From NCBI GenBank assembly GCA_013399115.1, contig VXAA01005264.1, forward strand, positions 26,549 through 90,548: a DNA stretch of 64,000 nucleotides, written 5' to 3'. The stretch is from Anseranas semipalmata (Eukaryota > Chordata > Aves > Anseriformes > Anseranatidae). Under the pieces are notes generated by a model. It ran no database searches. It saw nothing but the letters and a program-made list of their open reading frames with translations, and was not told the DNA's origin. Of this stretch, positions 11,451 to 22,845 are shown piece after piece (the stretch's first letter is position 1; every line of letters starts with the position of its first letter). Position numbers and translations under genes: made by a program.

Positions 11451-13225
11451 ACACAGCCAGAGGAGCCTGGAAAGCAGTTTAGAAGAATTATTTTGATTTT
11501 TCAATGAACCCATGACATGAGGAGGAGATGTGACACCTCACTGAGTGCCAGCACCTCTTCTGACCAGAGTATGTGTCAAACCAAGGAGCTTCATCCTCTT
11601 TCTCCACCTCTCCCCCTAGTAAATCCAGGAGTGTTATATTTGAGTTTAATGCCTCTTAACTTAGCTTAGCTGGAGCAAGAGGAGACACAGCTGCAAGAAA
11701 ACACTGTGAATAGTGAATGGATTAGCAGCATCCAGCAACCCTGCTAACTTGAGCTGTAGCGTCTACCTCCCAATGGGCCAGTTAACTTGTGTGCAAGCAT
11801 ATTTTCACATTCAATTGAAGGGCTTTGTTTGTGGATGGAATTCAAATTAAGAGCAATACATCAGTTATTTTGTGGAAAAGACAAGTCCTTAACATGTAAG
11901 AGTGATTTCATTTTAAAACTAGATTTTAAAATGCCTCACTGAAAGGAGTTAAGTCTCTCTTTAAGCAGAATTCACATAAGTTTTTAATTGATATTCTGCA
12001 GAGATAACCAATTTAGTTATCTTTCATTGTTCACTTACTCTTCTGAATAGCAGTTTCATAGCTGGTAGATTCAATCAGCTGTTTCTATAAAATGGTCTCA
12101 AGCCACTGTAAATGGCCACAGATCAGAAAGAAATTCTTTAGAACTTTCATAAATGTACCTGTATTCTGCTTTTACACTAAGCTGTATTTGGGTTCTTGTT
12201 CTGGAAATGTTTTATTGTGGACTTTGTGCTGATGAACACAGGTATCAAGAAGGTCAGACTTTAAAGTTCCCTCTCAGCACTGCAGATCACTTCCTCTTGT
12301 GGATAAAGAGTGTCAGCAGGCCTAGGGAGATACAGGATGTGACCACAGAGATTCTTGGACTTCACAGTGAAATCACGGTTCTGATCTGTCATGCAAAAAG
12401 GAAACTGGAGCATCTGATCCTAATAGTCCAATAGTTTTGACTAAGAGCTAATCTTGCAAGACTTAAGGATATGCTTTTTTTCCTAGGTCCACTCCCCACT
12501 AAAGACAAGAGAATTACTGCAAATCTTTAGAAATACTTGTGGGTTTCAGCTTCATCAAGGTTGCTATGATAGAGTGGCCATGCTGTGGTTTTTATTAAAT
12601 GCAGAGATGTGACATTTTAGTTATAGAGCTGTTACCCAGAAAAAGAGCCATGCAAACACTGAGCTGCTTGATACATACAGAATTTGCAGTACATTTGAGC
12701 TGTACAGTTATTACAAGTATTTCTCTAGACATTCCCTTTCCTTCTCAGATTATTCTTGGCATTTCTCAAATATTTATGAATATTTATGAACGTATTTACT
12801 TGTATATTAAATGAAGTCTGTGAATAAGTCATCAACTTCTCTGCAAAAAGTTTTTTTTTGTGAAAACTTTGTTAGCTCTTCAGCGTAAGAGCCCCAGAGG
12901 GAGCAGTAAGTTTGAGCACAGTATTGTAGAGTACATTCTATAGAATGCATGTAAGCCTTTAATCAGCACAACCGCAACACAGAAGATTGAATAACCATCT
13001 GAAGAAACTCAGAGAACAGTGTGCTTTAGTCTGCCCTCAAAAGCTGTTATGTATCAGCTTTGCAAATGTGTCCTTAGCTACCAAATCTACGCTAAATCAG
13101 TCACTGAACAATTTTATAATAGTTAGCGGATTACTCTTTTTTTGATTAACTAACAGATCTTCATAAATTCAAGTCTACATGGAGAAAATACACTGATTTA
13201 TTGGCCCAATACAGCTTACCCTGAA
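11451..13225. other. Unique AT-rich DNA, no gene recognised
   Basis: The longest frame is 93 codons (12153-12434, plus) with no known motif. A short AATATTTATG duplication lies near 12769-12789. Nothing else is resolved. Confidence 0.6.
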
Positions 13226-13272
13226 AACAAAAGGAGTTTCACATTTGACTTCAAAGGAAGCAAGGCTAGACC
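13226..13272. repeat. Fragment of palindromic MITE-like repeat
   Basis: AAAGGAGTTTCACATTTGAC, then TTCAAAGGAAGCAAGGCTAG, then ACCCTAAA follows the order of the TGGGAGTTTTGCCATTGACTTCAATGGGAGCAGGAT-type palindromic repeats, with many substitutions. Confidence 0.4.
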
Positions 13273-14371
13273 CTAAAGCTATAAACAGCATAATAAACAC
13301 TAGTAAAACATAATACTTACCAAAGCAGCATGAATCCTACTCCAAAAAGTACACATTAATTTGCTTTTCTGCTATATGTGCAACTTAATACTAATGAAAA
13401 CGAAATACACCTGGTCACTCTGCAGTCGTGTAAAATTGTCATTAATACCAACAGAAGTTGAAATAGGCCAATGCTGAAAAATCTGTTTTTGTGTTTTATT
13501 GGACTGAGTACTTAATAAATCGCCTATTAACAATAGTTTACTTAGCTCTCCTAAGTGGTTTTATAATATAAGACCATTTCTCTATTTTTGCCTTAGTATT
13601 CCCAGTTATTCATGATTGGCACTACACAGATCAATGGGAGTGAGTCATAGAAAAGACTAAATGAAGTGTAAGTTGAAGGTGTCCTGATTTAGCTGTCAGA
13701 GACAAATCTCATTCCTCTTTTTCAAACCACTGGAGACAGATCTCACATGTTGGCAATGCACTTTCCCAGTGAAGTCTGGCATATCAACACCATTCTTTTG
13801 CTGTTTACAAGGAAATTGAGCAAAGGAAAATGATTTTCATTTTCAGCCTCCAGCCAGCTGTACTGTCAGACAATGAAGCATGATGCTAAGTGCAGAACAG
13901 CAGCTTGTCTGATAGATGGTAAGTAATTAAATAGCTTTGGTCCAGAAAAGGTTTTCAGTTGTCCTTGGGCTTTGGACAATGAGATTTCTTTTCCTAAGCT
14001 GTCTTCCTGTGGAAAAAAAAAAAAAAGCCATTCAGTCTACTTGTATTCACTGTGAAAAGATGAAGCTCTCCAAGCTCTATAGAGCAGTGAGCCTCCAGGT
14101 GTAGACCAGATAATGGGTGTTTCATTTCATTTCCTTCTCTTGTGCCTTCATGAAAGGAAACCCAGACACTGCCTTTAGCAATGCTGCTGCAGCATGTTGA
14201 CCCTGAAAGCATATCCCAAATTAGACAAGTGTATTATTCCTGTGTAATGTTTGAACATAAGCTGGAGGGACAAATTTTAGTTTCCATTCCGTATAGATAA
14301 GACAGAAATATTGCATGTCTACAGATTCACAGAAAAGATCTTTGAAAATATAAAGGTAAAACTGAAATCAA
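13273..14371. other. Unique AT-rich DNA, no gene recognised
   Basis: A 14-A run near 14012-14025. The only frame in the list for this stretch is 13994-14212 (minus, 72 codons), which reads through it. No repeat family recognised. Confidence 0.6.
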
Positions 14372-14409
14372 TTCTTGAAGAGGTAACTATTTCTTGAAGA
14401 GGTAACTAT
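14372..14409. repeat. Perfect tandem duplication, 19-bp unit
   Basis: TTCTTGAAGAGGTAACTAT at 14372-14390 is repeated without a gap at 14391-14409, followed by a partial third start (TTCTTT). A recent slippage event is likely. Confidence 0.95.
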
Positions 14410-14879
14410 TTCTTTCATTCTCTCTGTTTTATGTGACAATGAGAATAAAACAAGTCATGTATTTAGAAGTGAACACAGCATTTGCTGAAGACTGTAGACT
14501 TAAAAGATCCTTCTTTTAAATGAAGCAAAGGACTAATAAATATTCTTTGGGAAAGGGAACTTCCTCATACTAAATGCTGAATGCACTGAATTAAAATTTC
14601 TTTATGACCTTATAATGCACAGTCATTTAGATACTTGCACAACCCTATCCCCAGAGAATCTTTATGTCCCACTGTTTTTATGCTCTGGATTTACTACCCT
14701 CTTTAAATGGGACATTGCAGATTTCCTCATTTTGCAGGTCCAGAAATGAAGGTCCAATATGAACTTCGCAGGTCACTCTGAAAATCTGGGACAGCATAGA
14801 AAACAAAACTCGCATTTCTTGAGACCTTAGCTCAGCCTCCAGTAAAAAAAATTCATCTTCTCCTAAGTCTCCCCAGTTG
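14410..14879. other. Unique DNA, no gene recognised
   Basis: AT-rich, with no open frame of 60 codons or more and no repeat recognised. Confidence 0.6.
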
Positions 14880-14943
14880 AAAAAAAAAAAAAAAAAAAAA
14901 AAAAGAGGAAAAAAAAAAAGNGGAGGAAGAAGATGAAGGAAGG
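14880..14943. repeat. Poly-A/purine tract containing an assembly N
   Basis: Two A runs separated by GAGG, a single N at 14921, then GGAGGAAGAAGATGAAGGAA. Base calls around the N are likely unreliable. Confidence 0.9.
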
Positions 14944-15878
14944 AAAGGTTTATTATAAGTCATCACTTATGAGATTGTACCAACATGGAAGTGAAAGAAA
15001 GTCTCAAGGCTGGAATACTGGTTGAGAGAATATGGAAAGTATTAGTGATGGGGGAAAAAAAATGATGGAATGCTAAATTACTGTGCAAGCTTTCATGTGG
15101 TATGGTTGTGCCTCTACACATTCATGGATGAAAACAAAATTCAAGTCATGGTTACAGCAAAAAAGATGAAATGGTTATTCTATTACAATTTGACCAAGAG
15201 GTGTAATTAAAACAGCTGAATCCTTGGATTCTCTGCAACACAAACATTGGAACAACTCATATTATAAATTGCATTGTTTTATGTCTTTCTATTGCTTTGA
15301 TATAATGAACATCCTGTTCTCTGGCTAATCCTACAAACGATGTACAATAAACCCTTACTTACCAGAAATGTCATTATTTGAATCAAGGTCGTGTTCAACT
15401 TTAAGTGATGTTTGAATAACAGAACCATCTGGCTTCCCCAAGGCCACGCAGCTCAGCGGGACTAAGGTGATTGGGACATAATGCTTCCCTAGGAGTGATT
15501 TGTTCTGGTTTCGTCCAGCTGAACTCCATGGCCTTGCACAATCGCCAGGAATTTTAGTCCTGTTCAAGTCCATGGCTATATCATGTTTTTAGTAGCTAGT
15601 GGTTCAGGACTGGCATGTATTACACATAGCTATTATTCTTTATATTTATATTTATATATGCTGATGAATACTTATTTGCATGGCACCTTATGTTCAAAAA
15701 TACACCTTAAATGCATGTAACATTGTGTAAGTATAGACTACTTCTTGTAATTTGAGTAATCCTAAAATTCCCTGCTTTGGTCATGTGATCTTGAGCAACA
15801 CCAAAACCCAAAGAAAGAGTTTGTGAGCAGGTTGGATAAAGGCAGAAGAAAGATGAAGATGCCCTAGCAGATTTCTTT
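14944..15878. other. Unique AT-rich DNA with a short (TTTATA)n tract
   Basis: Only one frame of 60 codons or more (15355-15573, minus, 72 codons), with no motif. A short TATTTA repeat lies at 15640-15660. Confidence 0.6.
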
Positions 15879-15908
15879 TTCCTTCCTTCCTTCCTTCCTT
15901 CCTTCCTT
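15879..15908. repeat. (CCTT)n microsatellite
   Basis: About six uninterrupted CCTT units following a T run. The downstream flank is where the purine-biased block begins. Confidence 0.95.
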
Positions 15909-15949
15909 AGATCATATGACTTATGTTCTTACCCTCCAAATAGTTAAAG

Positions 15950-16800
15950 CCAGAGAACAAGTAATACCAAAAAAATACAGATTAATCAAAAAAATAAATT
16001 CAAGTGGTGTCAGAGAGACAGCCAGGATTAGAGAAATAGTCATAGTTGTGTGAGGGGTTAATAAATGAATCAGAGAAGAGCAAACAGGAAATGGGGTGGA
16101 CTGAGCAGGGAGTAGTGAGAGGAAAGCCCAGAGGACTTTCAGGGGGAAGGAGTGAGTGTGGATGGGGAAGGGAGAGGAGCACTGCTGAAGGCAACAAGCC
16201 ATGGTCAAAGAGATAGCTCTCAATTTCAAATCCATGAAGGGGTATTGTTCAGCGAAAACAAGGTTAAGGGCATGAGTGAGGAAGTCACTGTACAGCAGAT
16301 TGAAAAGGAGATTAATGAAAGTAAGTGAATAGTAGGGAATTGGATTAATCAGTGTTGTGGAGTGGGTGTAGGGTATGAGATGAAATGAGGAGAATAAAGC
16401 AGCTAGGAATAAATAACTTGCCACATTGGTATAGAAGAAAAGAGTAAGTGAAGGCAGAAGGATGGTAGAAAGGAGTCAAAAGGCAGATGGAGACCACTCC
16501 AAGGCAAATGAAGGAGATAAGGTGGTTCAGATAGGGGATTTGGGAGCCAGATGCTCTAACGACTGAGTTTGACCTTGGACACAGGTTTGAGGACAGCAGC
16601 AGATACAAGCTGAAATTTCAAGACTGGAAATTGTGACAGACTTGAAGGAGGGGAAGCAAGTGAGAAGTTCATAATAAGGATAAACTAAATTCTTCAGAGA
16701 AGGATTAAAAAAAGCAGTACAGAACTGCAGTTAGGAAAAAAGAATGAGTGAGCTGAAGGAAACCACAAGTCAGGAATAAAACCCATCCATCTAGAGAGTG
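15950..16800. other. Purine-biased block on the plus strand
   Basis: For roughly 800 bp the plus strand is dominated by A and G (many lines around 70 percent by eye) without being a microsatellite. On the minus strand this depletes stop codons and yields a spurious 167-codon frame at 15921-16424 plus shorter ones. That predicted protein is a leucine/serine/phenylalanine-rich artefact of pyrimidine bias. The bias could mark an old transposon with skewed composition or a strand-asymmetric unique sequence. Confidence 0.6.
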
Positions 16801-17176
16801 TAAGTGTAGTCAGAAGAAATTACTACACACTACAGACTTTGAAGTCTGCAAAGCTATTCTTCCATTCTTTTGGTTATCTGAATTGTCAATTATCCAAAGA
16901 TTTTTAATCTCCGCATCTCTGGAATGATCAAGATTGTTCTTTACTTATTGTTGCAGTGAATCTTGTGGAATGAAATGTAGTTGTATAAAATGCAGAAACA
17001 TCGCTTGCTCAGAATGACTCATTAACATCACAGAATAAATAAGTGGATAACACTGTTAATTTGATTCAAAGCCCTTGAATACACTTTATCCATGAACTCT
17101 GACTTCAGTGAGTATAAACAACTTTCAGTGAGTGTCCCCCCAGGACTGATATTAATTCACAACTAAAAACTGTTTT
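16801..17176. other. Unique DNA, no gene recognised
   Basis: Holds a small inverted repeat CAGACTT/AAGTCTG (16833-16839, 16842-16848). No open frame of 60 codons or more. Confidence 0.55.
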
Positions 17177-17204
17177 AATTCCTACATCTGGGAATGTAGG
17201 AATT
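17177..17204. repeat. Perfect 11-bp hairpin
   Basis: Arms AATTCCTACAT (17177-17187) and ATGTAGGAATT (17194-17204) are perfectly complementary around the loop CTGGGA. No T-run follows closely enough to call a terminator, which would not be meaningful for vertebrate Pol II anyway. Confidence 0.9.
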
Positions 17205-19252
17205 TTCTTCTTCATTCTGACTGTTCATGAGCTAAAATTCAAATGTTAATCTATGAATTATCCATGCCTAAATTGAAAAATAATTTAAAGTGCTCATTAA
17301 AATCTTATGTCTCATTAACACCAACTTCACACTTCTTTTTGTTTGTGTCACCCTAGCTAATGGATTTATTGATGAGAAGCATCAGGAAATACTTTGTGTT
17401 AGAGGAATAGTAAAAGTATTCACAGAAAGAAAATTCTGACACCAGAATCAGAAACATCAACCAGCAACATCCCATGTAACCTCTAAATCCACCCCAAAAG
17501 ACTTGGTGCTTTAAAAGACATCCATACTATGAGGCAGCAGTTTTAACAACTTTGTTGATTAGGCATCTGAAATCCTTCCTGAAGACAAAATGCACTGGAA
17601 CATCTCCAAGAAAGTAGGTGACCAAAACACACATACAGATGCTTCCTTTCTTTATCCTGTCAGTCACTTCTGCATTTGGGTGGATCACAGGCTGCGTATC
17701 AGGAGGCGAGGTGTGAGAGCCATAACATGATAGTAGGGAATTGCTTGGAAGAAATGAGAGTGAACAAAAAGTAGGGACTCAGAAGGGGGATTTACGTTTT
17801 TTCACAACAAAGTGACGGCTGTTATGTCATGAGTCTATACTTGTCCCAACCTCTTTGTTTGTGTGCTGCCTTTCCTCACCCTGTTTCTGTCTTTGTCCCT
17901 CTATGCTGTATGCTTTCCGGGCATATTAGTACTTTTCCCTGTGTCTGGAAAGAAACACAACATCTTTTTGGCACTGGAGCAAGCTCCATAATGAAGACTG
18001 TGATTATAGCTGATGAAGGATAAGGATTTATCTTTCAACTTTGCAAATTATTTACTATGATTCAGAGTCGTGAATTCCTTTGGGTCATGGCTTTCTCTTT
18101 GAAGCTGCTGCAAGAGTTACCATATATTGTTGATATGACTCAAATTCAGGGTTTGGGAGGAAACTGGGGCCAAGAGTTTGAAGCTCTAAGCTACTACCCT
18201 GAAACCAAATCCTTTAAAATGTCACAGGTTGGACATCTAAAACTGGATATTTGACAGTTTTTAATGTTACTTAAATTTTATTAATAATAATGACGATGAA
18301 TGTTGCAATAGTATTTAATATTTATGTACTGCTTACCAACCTAAAATTTTGTCCAAATGTTTTTCCCAAATGGGTAATCAGAGTTGGATAGATGTATGAA
18401 GTTGTCAAATAAAGAGCTTTTCAAAAGCAGATACAATTTTTGTAACACTTCAGATCATGGTTCCTATTTGTTTGAATGTTCAAGCAGCTACAGTTGTCTC
18501 TGCTGAAGTTTGTTACTCACAAGTGCAGAAGGAATATTGCTTCAATGTTAAATAAAATAAGCTACACTATGGTCACGACAGTAGTAGGGTTGTAAAAGTA
18601 TGTACCCAAAAGTATGACAGTAACGACCTCTGACAGCCCACAAGTACCTTATCCTAAGCTTCCTTGAGTCCACCATGCCCAAGAGCAGAGACAACAGACA
18701 TGTCTCAGTAATGTGCAGTACAAGAATATCCATGAAAGAGTGGCTTGTCTACTAGTTGTCTCTTAACGCTGTATGCTGCACTGCAATTTCCCTGAAAATA
18801 TTATTGATCCCATGTCATTGATGTCTTTAACCTTTTTCAGATACTTGATAAAAGACAGAGGTTAATAATTCAGTATACTCAATTCAAATCCCTGAATGTT
18901 CCACACCCAAAACTATTCTTCAGTAAGACAGATGCAGGAGTTCATCCTGTATGTTCAAATCAGCACAGAAGTATTTGCAAGATCACGTCCCATATGTAGG
19001 GTGAAAGAAAATGCCTGCATAACCCCTATAACACACCCTATCTAGAGGTGTGCAGAACTGACAGCAACTTATTTCATTAAATAAAAGAAGCAGACTATCA
19101 ACAGGCTCTATAGCAAAGAAAGTATTTACTTTCAGGATCTTTCTTGTAGTCTTTGAATAAATGTTGAAAGGTGACATTTGCCATGTGCCTGACAATTGTC
19201 ATCAGCAAATCCGTTTTCCCCCCATATCTTTAAGTTACTGACAAGACCTGCT
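17205..19252. other. Unique AT-rich DNA, no gene recognised
   Basis: Frames are 70 codons or fewer (17829-18023, 18057-18254, 18548-18733, 18983-19195) and unrecognised. The 18240-18420 part is very AT-rich. Confidence 0.6.
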
Positions 19253-19267
19253 CCCTCCCTCCCCCCC
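19253..19267 (-). other. Potential G-quadruplex motif (minus strand)
   Basis: On the plus strand CCC-T-CCC-T-CCCCCCC. The minus strand therefore has four G3 runs with single-base loops (GGGGGGG-A-GGG-A-GGG), fitting the standard G4 pattern with the shortest possible loops. Formation is inferred, not shown. Confidence 0.7.
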
Positions 19268-20606
19268 AGTGAAATTGGAAAGATATTTTCCTTCATGCTG
19301 TAACATTTCCAGATGGCTGGAATCTAGACTGACTTCTTCTGCCCAAGTGTAACAGCCAAGGATTTTACACAACACCAAGTAAGCTGTTGTTCTGACTCCA
19401 GGCTCGCCTATACGATTTTACTAGCTCCACAATAATGGGAGCAGTGGATTTCTGCTGCAATAACTTTGTCAGCAGTTAGAAAAGCCTTTCCTATAGTCCA
19501 TATTCTGAGCCTCATTCACTCTTGCTGTCTTGTTCTAGCAGGTTCCCTATATAGCAGGTGCCTTTGTTCGCAGCTTTTCCATCAGGAGCTCTGAGAACTA
19601 TGATGACTGTTATATCCCAAAGTGTATTCAACATTAACAGATTTCCTTTCCTGGCTGGAAATTAAAGTTCTGTCAGTACAATCTGTATACATCTACGCGC
19701 ATTATGTTGAAGATTTTCACACAAATAGGACATATATGCTAAGGTTTAGAGTAAACACCAGATCCCTTTAGAATCAAAAGAAAAATTTCATAACGTAAAT
19801 TATTCACTGTTATGTATCAACCAAAAGGGTGAGTGGATGAGTTATTGAGGAGGGACCAAGATCAATCACACAACTGGCAAGCAATGGTTATTCTACACTC
19901 ACACCAACTATTCCACATTTATAAGTACAAAAAATTGTTGCTCTACAGTATTCCCCCCCTCACTTGAACATTCACAAAATGTTTGTTATATAGACTGTAA
20001 TTTTCAAACAATCCTGACAGGCACATGTCCTCCTCCCTTTCATGTGTGAACAATATTTCAGTAATGCCATCCTCCACAAGAAAAGAATGAAAATAAATGT
20101 GAATAACAGTGAAAGACGTAACGGATTTTATTCAACTGCATCTTCATCTAGAATTGGTCTTTCTACAGTATTGTCCCCACAGTATGTTTGAACCAAGTGT
20201 TGATCAATTTATCTGCTCTTCACCTGGGAAGCTGGGAGACGTTAACTTCAGTGGAATGTATCCTGTGCTACATTGATGTCTGTATATCATTTGCCTGTGT
20301 TATGAACATTTATTTCTCCTAGTGACTTAAAGTGAATTTCAAATATTGCAAGTGTATTCAAGCAAAACCATGTATATCTCCCCTGCACATGCCAAAATTT
20401 ATCAGGTACGAGATGAAAACATTGACTTACTCCCTACTAATGAAATATTAGAAATCATAAACAATAAAAGTAAGCCATCAGTTGGACAAAAAACTGGGAG
20501 ACTGACAGGTTTATGGCAAGGGCAGGCACTGATTTAAGGGAACACAAAATCTCTGCAGTGGAGAGATAAAGGGTACAGAAATGCAGCCATTCCATTCTTC
20601 TCTTTA
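19268..20606. other. Unique AT-rich DNA, no gene recognised
   Basis: No repeat family recognised. The only frame of 60 codons or more lying wholly inside is 20346-20537 (plus, 63 codons). Confidence 0.6.
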
Positions 20607-20633
20607 GGTTAGGACATTTGCCATGTCCTAACC
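20607..20633. repeat. Perfect 11-bp hairpin with 5-nt loop
   Basis: Arms GGTTAGGACAT (20607-20617) and ATGTCCTAACC (20623-20633) flank TTGCC. It is too short for a typical pre-miRNA, and flanking pairing is poor by eye. Confidence 0.9.
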
Positions 20634-21821
20634 CCTGACCATGTTTTGGAAGAAAATGGTTGCCACTGCCCAGACCTGGCAATGGGCATTACATGGAGGG
20701 CTGCAGAAATGGTGCGACAGCCAGGTTGGTTTTGCCCTGGGCCAGTGACTGGGGCATCATTGGAAGCCCTGATAAAGTAAGAGACACCTCAATCCCCATA
20801 TCATTTTCTTCTCTTCATTCTGCCACTCACTCCTGTCTGCTCAGGCCATTTGTGTTCACCCATTGCTGTTGGGACTCAGCTGCTGAGTTACTTTGATGGT
20901 AGTGCTTGTGAGGTGTTGGAGCTAGGACATGGACAGCTGGGAGAGGACGTGCTGACCATGGCCATGGCAATGACAGTGAAGGGTCTTGGGCATTTTCTTC
21001 ACCCTGGGGCCTGAAACAATTCTCAGTTGTCCCAGTTGCTAATGTTCTGTGCATGTGCAATGGAGCCTGTTGGAGAAACAGAGCAGAAAATCCTACTTTA
21101 TAATTTCTAGCAAGTCTCAAACATGACACAAGCATGGAGAGCTTCATTGTCTCAAGAGCCTTCCATAATGTATGGGATACTGAATGGATCTCAGGAAACC
21201 CTGAAACCCTATGAAATGGAAATTTCTCCAGAGACAGGCAGACCTTTACACACCTGGCCATCTGAGCTGCAGTTCACCACCCCACCCCTGTGTTCTGAAT
21301 CTAGGGGGGCAGGCACAAGGGGCTAGGCACAAGGAGGGCTGTGTCAGCCTCCCACAGAGAAGCACCTAACTCAGGATGGGGAAGATTGTTCCTACAGCAC
21401 TTCTATGACATGAAAGGGGGATGCTGTCCATGGAGGGGGCCACAGTATTTCATTTGTTCTGTCCTGCAGATGATTGTAACTACCAACAGCATTGGTGAAG
21501 CTCTGCAAATAGTCAGGTAAATAACATACCAGAAACAGTACAAAAGAAGCTAATAATGTCTTTGATCCATGCAATGACATCAAGGTTGTTTTCTTCGAAG
21601 TCACGAGCCAATGTGATTAAAAGTTCAGCAGTGACTAAGTATACCATGCAATACAATGTCAGGGATTTCTGTTGGAGATTTTCCACAGAGCCCTATAAAT
21701 CTCAGAGCTGGAACGGGTGCGTGGGGTGGGATGTGAGCTAACCTCAGTGGCGTACGTCAGCCCCTCAGGAGCCTCAGCAAGCTCCAACCCCCTGGCTTCA
21801 TAGGGCTTTTATGGTTCACCA
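20634..21821. other. Unique DNA, no gene recognised
   Basis: A minus-strand frame of 144 codons (20827-21261) overlaps two plus-strand frames and shows no domain. The region is slightly GC-richer than its flanks. Confidence 0.55.
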
Positions 21822-21872
21822 AGGGCCAGACCTCACTTTTGTTACAGTCAGTGGGAGTTTTGCCATTGCCTT
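21822..21872. repeat. Fragment of palindromic MITE-like repeat
   Basis: GGGCCAGACCTCAC, then CAGTCAGTGGGAGTTTTGCC, then ATTGCC matches the GGGCCAGAT end and the AGTCAATGGGAGTTTTGCCATTG core of the archosaur/turtle palindromic repeats. This is the best preserved of the short fragments. Confidence 0.55.
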
Positions 21873-22845
21873 ACTTGAAACAAGGCTTGACACAAGCAGA
21901 GCAGACAATGGGAAAACAGGAGCCAAACCCCAGACTGTGGAGGCCATGGCAAGTTTCCATGGCTTTAACTGGCCCCCAGAGTTGGTCTCATAAAAAAATA
22001 ACTTTCACTGTACCTGCTTTTCAGATGCAAAGCACAGATTTATACTCACAAACATACACATGTAAATATACAAAACCCATAAATACTTATTTGTATATGT
22101 AATCTTTTTTTTTTTTTTTTTTGCTTTTTGTGGCTAAGATAAAATTTATGTGCTGTGTTCAGATTTTCTGAAATCTAATGCTTATCCCAAATGTCAAATC
22201 TTTATTATTGGTGTCTGTTTTAAGTGGATCGCATAATTTCCCAACTCATCTGCCTGCTTCAAAGAGCCCGTGTTTGAAAAGACAAAACAAACAAACAAAA
22301 AAAGAAAAAGTGTATAGAAATACTGGTTGTTGCCAAGTGTTCCCCAAATCTCAGATGTCAGAATTTGCTAAGGTCTTCCAATAGCTGTATAGCTGTAACC
22401 TGAAAGACATATAAAATGAAATAAACATTTTCTGTAAAATAGGAAGAGGAACAAAACTGTTCTACAAGTTGCAACTGCTACTCTTCTATTCGTTAAAATG
22501 TTTAATGTACTCAGTTCACACAGAGTGTCTATAGTATACATATGTATGTATCTATATTATTAAAAATTAAAGTTAAATTGTAGTGGAATTAAGACCTCCT
22601 GGTTCAATTTTAGATCAACATGAGAATCTGTTGATTTGAGCACAGTACCATCATATGTTTAGTAGAGTGGAAGGTGATAATATAACTTCGCAGAGAAGAT
22701 AAAATTGATGGAGAATTATTCTTTCATAATGGCTTTCTTATATTTTAATGGAAACTAAGTGAGAAATCTACAGGAAGCTAATTTCAACTTGGAATAGGAA
22801 TTCAAATTGAGATTAGGGAAAAATGCACATGTATAGGTCAGGGGA
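21873..22845. other. Unique AT-rich DNA with a poly-T run
   Basis: A poly-T run lies near 22107-22122. Frames are short and unrecognised. The right edge is the insertion point of the CR1 element. Confidence 0.6.

Noticed and set aside
15921..16424. 167-codon minus-strand frame with hydrophobic, membrane-like composition
   Set aside because: Explained by the purine-rich plus strand, which removes stop codons and yields Leu/Ser/Phe-rich translations on the minus strand.
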